Source: an uncultured Ruminococcus sp.
GTDB taxonomy: Bacteria; Bacillota; Clostridia; Oscillospirales; Acutalibacteraceae
Direction: 5' to 3'
NCBI GenBank assembly: GCA_946055445.1
Contig: CAMGGF010000035.1
Location: 1 to 9,688, forward strand
DNA: 9,688 bases
Shown here: piece after piece, positions 7,460 to 9,688 of the stretch
Layout of the letters: each line of letters begins with the position of its first letter
Numbering within the stretch: position 1 is the first letter of the stretch
Notes under the pieces: generated by a model
Databases searched by the model: none
What the model was told of the DNA's origin: nothing
Seen by the model: the letters and a program-made list of their open reading frames with translations, nothing else
Program-made: the position numbers and the translations under genes

Positions 7460-7488
7460 TTGAAATCAGCAAGCGGATATGCTATTAT
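7460..7488 (+). promoter_or_regulatory. Promoter of the zinc-ribbon/membrane-protein pair
   Basis: The -35 box TTGAAA (7460-7465) and the -10 box TATTAT (7483-7488) are separated by 17 nt, with an extended -10 TGC just before (7480-7482). An overlapping TATAAT (7486-7491) would need a 20-nt spacer and is less likely. The predicted start is about 7495. Confidence 0.75.
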
Positions 7489-7505
7489 AATATAGATATT
7501 ATGCA

Positions 7506-7511
7506 AGGAGG
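7506..7511 (+). promoter_or_regulatory. Ribosome binding site that fixes the TTG start at 7519
   Basis: AGGAGG lies 7 nt before TTG 7519. The in-frame ATG at 7501 precedes this site, is only a few nt from the predicted transcription start and has no site of its own, so it is unlikely to be used. Confidence 0.85.
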
Positions 7512-7518
7512 TATCGCC

Positions 7519-9030
7519 TTGAGTGATTTGAACGAATTAAACGGCTTGCCGCACAACACACCCGCTGAACCCGTGGTGCCTGTTGCAGAAACGGCAGACG
7601 AGCAAGCCCTGCACGATGAAATGGAAGAATTGGCAAAAGTGTTTCAAGCGGAATTAGACCGCGCAAAAGCCGAAGCCAAAGCGGTAGCGGAAAATGCACC
7701 TGTTGACCCCGAAATCGAACTTTCCGATGCCGCGCAAATCCCCCCCGCCGCCGAAAAGACGGTTGCCGAAAATGCGCCTATCCCCGAAGAGGAACTTTGC
7801 GACTGTTGCGGCGAAAAACGGCGCGGTACCGCCAAAGACCCCACCTCCCCGTTTTGCACGGAATGCGACGCAGGACTTCGGCACTACCCGTTTGACTTTT
7901 TAAATATCTTTTTTGCGGTGATAGCCATTTGCTTTGTGTTTTACGGCGGCTATGTTTTTGCAAACCACACCGAAACCTTTGTGGCAGTGCAAAAAGCAGA
8001 CAGTCTGCGTGCGGCGAAGAAAACGGAATCCGCTTTGGACGCGTACGCGGTCGCCGCAAACATAATGCTCAACAGCCACATAAACGGCGAATTGGTTTAT
8101 AAGCGAGAAGTCCTGCTTGCTTACAGCATCGGGTATCTCAACGAACTTTCAGAGCCTGCCGCAAACATTCACACTTGGGAACTTACTTTGCCGCATTTCC
8201 GCGCGCTGAAAAACGCGTTAGATGACACGGCGGCGTTTTTAACCACTTGGGAAGCCGCCGACACGCTTGTTTCCGCCTCTGTGACCTCCGCAGACCCTGC
8301 GGATATCCCGTTTGATGCATTGATTGCAAAACTTGACGCAATGAAAACAGCAGAGGTGGTAACCGAAAGCAGCGAAGACGAAACCACTACTGCGGCAAAC
8401 ACTTACGCACCGAAGGTGGAACGCTATTCGGCGGGCGCCATTGCATTTTACAAATACCAACTCGCTTTGATTTGCAAAAAAGATTTTCAAACGCAAATCA
8501 CCTTTTTGGAGGAGTTGCAGTCGGAAGCCCCGCAACATGTATTGCTGTATGCACCGTTGCTTTTGGAATTGTATGCAAAAACCGGACGCGATATTGAGCC
8601 GCTTTGCGATTTAATTGAAAATACGAGCGCAGAGGAAAGTTCACCGACACTTGCGCGCGCCATTCAAAAACGCATTGCAGGTCAACCGGACGAATCCATG
8701 GCACTCTGCGATGAAGCCATTGCCGCGTACCCCGAATACAACGAAGAGTTTTACAGACAAAAAGCATTGATTCTGTTGGCACAGGGCAATTACAGCGACG
8801 CATACACCACCGTAAACACCGCCTATCAAGAAAGCGACAGCCCCTCTTTCCAAACGGTTTATACCGTTGCCGTCTGCGCGGCGGCCGCCGGGGAGGAAAC
8901 CGCCTACAACGAGATTATTTCGCTTCTCACGAACTACGGCTATTCTGTTCCGGAAGAAGTGACCGGCTATAAAGACGGTTCTGTCACGCTGCAACAAATC
9001 TTGTTTGAGGGGGACTATGATATATCATGA
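7519..9030 (+). CDS. Uncharacterised membrane protein with N-terminal zinc ribbon and helical-repeat C-terminal region
   Basis: A protein of 503 residues from TTG, not recognised as a named family. Layout: a charged, Ala/Glu-rich and probably helical N-terminus (residues 28-60); a spacer with the motif VAENAP twice (56-61 and 82-87); a short zinc-ribbon-like knuckle with Cys94, Cys96, Cys97, Cys113 and Cys116 (CDCC...CTEC); one strong membrane segment (about 125-148); and a large alpha-helical region of TPR-like character (for example 154-180 and 376-470, rich in Ala, Leu and Tyr). It also has an acidic, Thr-rich linker at about 278-294. With no signal peptide, the zinc ribbon is probably cytosolic and the helical part outside, as in other proteins with a zinc ribbon before a single TM; this is inference. 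The next gene overlaps its stop by 4 nt, so the two products are probably made together and may interact. It has its own promoter, divergent from the GH28-like gene. Confidence 0.82.
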   Translation: MSDLNELNGLPHNTPAEPVVPVAETADEQALHDEMEELAKVFQAELDRAKAEAKAVAENAPVDPEIELSDAAQIPPAAEKTVAENAPIPEEELCDCCGEKRRGTAKDPTSPFCTECDAGLRHYPFDFLNIFFAVIAICFVFYGGYVFANHTETFVAVQKADSLRAAKKTESALDAYAVAANIMLNSHINGELVYKREVLLAYSIGYLNELSEPAANIHTWELTLPHFRALKNALDDTAAFLTTWEAADTLVSASVTSADPADIPFDALIAKLDAMKTAEVVTESSEDETTTAANTYAPKVERYSAGAIAFYKYQLALICKKDFQTQITFLEELQSEAPQHVLLYAPLLLELYAKTGRDIEPLCDLIENTSAEESSPTLARAIQKRIAGQPDESMALCDEAIAAYPEYNEEFYRQKALILLAQGNYSDAYTTVNTAYQESDSPSFQTVYTVAVCAAAAGEETAYNEIISLLTNYGYSVPEEVTGYKDGSVTLQQILFEGDYDIS

Positions 9031-9602
9031 GAATTTTTTATTTGATTGTCAAATACATCTCCGTTATCGGCACTTTTTTACAGGCGTTTTTTGAGCACCT
9101 GACCTGCCGTGTGTATGAAGTTTTAATTGAAGACGGCAGATATTTGCGGACCAACGAAATGTGCGGGCATATTGAGCACGAAATTATCCGCAAACGCGCG
9201 GTATCTTTCGGCGTATGCTTTTTCCCGTTCCTTTTCAACCTCCTTTTGGGGTTGATTACCGTTTCGGTCGGCGCGGTAAACATTTATTACCTCGGCGAAT
9301 TCTTCACAAGCAGCGGTATGGTACACCTTGCCAACTTCCTGTTTTTGTGGATGGGTATTTCGTGTCTTACCAATCTCTTCCCGCAATGGGAGGACGCATT
9401 AACCTTAAAAGAGGAAATCTACGGCAAAGGCAAGTCCAATCTATTTGTCAAAATCATTGCTGCGCCGATTTTCGCCGTGCTGTACGGCGGCGCATGGTTG
9501 CAAAAATACGGCATTACGCTGTTTACTTCGGTTGCGTTTTCATTTGCCGTGCCGTATATCCTCGGGGAAATTGTCCCGCCGATTTACAATGCGTTGATTT
9601 AA
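9027..9602 (+). CDS. Small polytopic membrane protein of unknown function
   Basis: A protein of 191 residues. Start ATG 9027 overlaps the previous stop as ATGA. The purine-rich GAGGGGGA (9007-9014) lies about 12 nt upstream, a little far, so translational coupling is likely. After a partly hydrophobic amphipathic N-terminus (about 1-25) come a loop with GHIEHE (47-52) and probable membrane segments at about 60-84, 100-119, 139-156 and 162-186. The order of an EHE-type loop, a TM pair and a WMGISCLTNLFPQWEDA segment (108-124) reminds me of integral-membrane proteins related to M50-type metallopeptidases, in which the second half carries a conserved HxFPSxxDA. Here His is replaced by Asn and no HExxH is present, so any peptidase activity is doubtful. 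Treat it as a conserved-looking membrane protein paired with the upstream zinc-ribbon protein. No terminator is visible before the IS-like end 33 nt downstream. Confidence 0.8.
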   Translation: MRIFYLIVKYISVIGTFLQAFFEHLTCRVYEVLIEDGRYLRTNEMCGHIEHEIIRKRAVSFGVCFFPFLFNLLLGLITVSVGAVNIYYLGEFFTSSGMVHLANFLFLWMGISCLTNLFPQWEDALTLKEEIYGKGKSNLFVKIIAAPIFAVLYGGAWLQKYGITLFTSVAFSFAVPYILGEIVPPIYNALI

Positions 9603-9635
9603 AACTGAAAAAATAGCCCCCCGCATCCGCCATAG

Positions 9636-9688
9636 TGAAGTGACCCCAAAAAGTTAGACAAATATTTCTATAGCAAATTGTTCAAGCA
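9636..9688 (+). mobile_element. Terminal end of an IS3-family (IS150-like) insertion sequence, cut by the window
   Basis: From 9636 the sequence reads TGAAGTGACCCCAAAAAGTT followed by AGACA. This closely matches the terminal inverted repeats I know for IS3-family elements of the IS150 type, which begin TG and contain GACCCCnAAAAGTTAGAC. The outward tip is on the left, so the element body and its transposase genes would lie to the right of the window. Only about 53 nt are present; there is no transposase sequence, and the target-site duplication cannot be checked. Confidence 0.6.

Noticed and set aside
7362..7472. Upstream extension of the GH28-like protein (37 extra residues to 7472)
   Set aside because: The extension crosses the promoter and lacks a binding site. 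The internal ATG has AAAAGGAG 9 nt upstream and directly starts the signal-anchor.
7501..7518. ATG 7501 as start of the zinc-ribbon gene
   Set aside because: The strong AGGAGG lies downstream of this ATG and correctly spaced before TTG 7519, and the ATG is almost at the predicted transcription start.
1..9688. CRISPR array, tRNA/rRNA genes, toxin-antitoxin, phage or defence genes
   Set aside because: No regularly spaced repeats, cloverleaf-like segments or characteristic protein motifs were seen on either strand.

Overview
The window looks like a chromosomal segment from a Clostridia-type Firmicute, most likely a gut Oscillospirales or Ruminococcaceae relative. Grounds: a large single-chain PurL of the clade II type, a UPF0371/DUF1846 protein very close to the versions known from streptococci and clostridia, strong AGGAG-type ribosome binding sites with GTG and TTG starts, sigma-A-like promoters, and an intergenic patch of small GC-rich hairpins typical of these genomes. 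The species assignment is inference; no rRNA or tRNA is present to settle it.

Layout. Bases 1-2160 hold the C-terminal part of purL, with its 5' end outside the window, followed by a strong intrinsic terminator. Bases 2214-2493 are non-coding and hold a hairpin-rich dispersed-repeat-like element. A good promoter (TTGATT-17-TATAAT, 2494-2522) then drives a leader of about 80 nt containing a terminator-like hairpin and a competing alternative fold. The leader precedes a UPF0371/DUF1846 gene (2611-4092, GTG start) and, 65 nt downstream, pyrG encoding CTP synthase (4158-5768). pyrG converges with a minus-strand gene for a membrane-anchored GH28-like pectin-type glycosidase (5832-7361), and a bidirectional terminator with a TTCG loop separates them. 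The 157-nt region 7362-7518 is a divergent promoter region with inverted extended -10 copies, a TTTGCGCAAA palindrome and a direct repeat. Rightwards lie two coupled genes of unknown function: a zinc-ribbon/TM/helical-repeat protein (7519-9030, TTG start) and a small polytopic membrane protein overlapping it by 4 nt (9027-9602). The window ends in what looks like the terminal inverted repeat of an IS3-family (IS150-like) element, beginning about 9636.

How the genes fit together. PurL (purines) and PyrG (pyrimidines) are both glutamine amidotransferases of nucleotide synthesis, and the UPF0371 protein sits between them, so the left half is a core-metabolism block. The right half is accessory or cell-envelope: a surface-anchored polysaccharide-acting enzyme and an uncharacterised membrane pair. 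I found no defence system, CRISPR array, toxin-antitoxin pair or phage module. The most novel-looking items are the UPF0371 leader and the coupled zinc-ribbon/membrane-protein pair.
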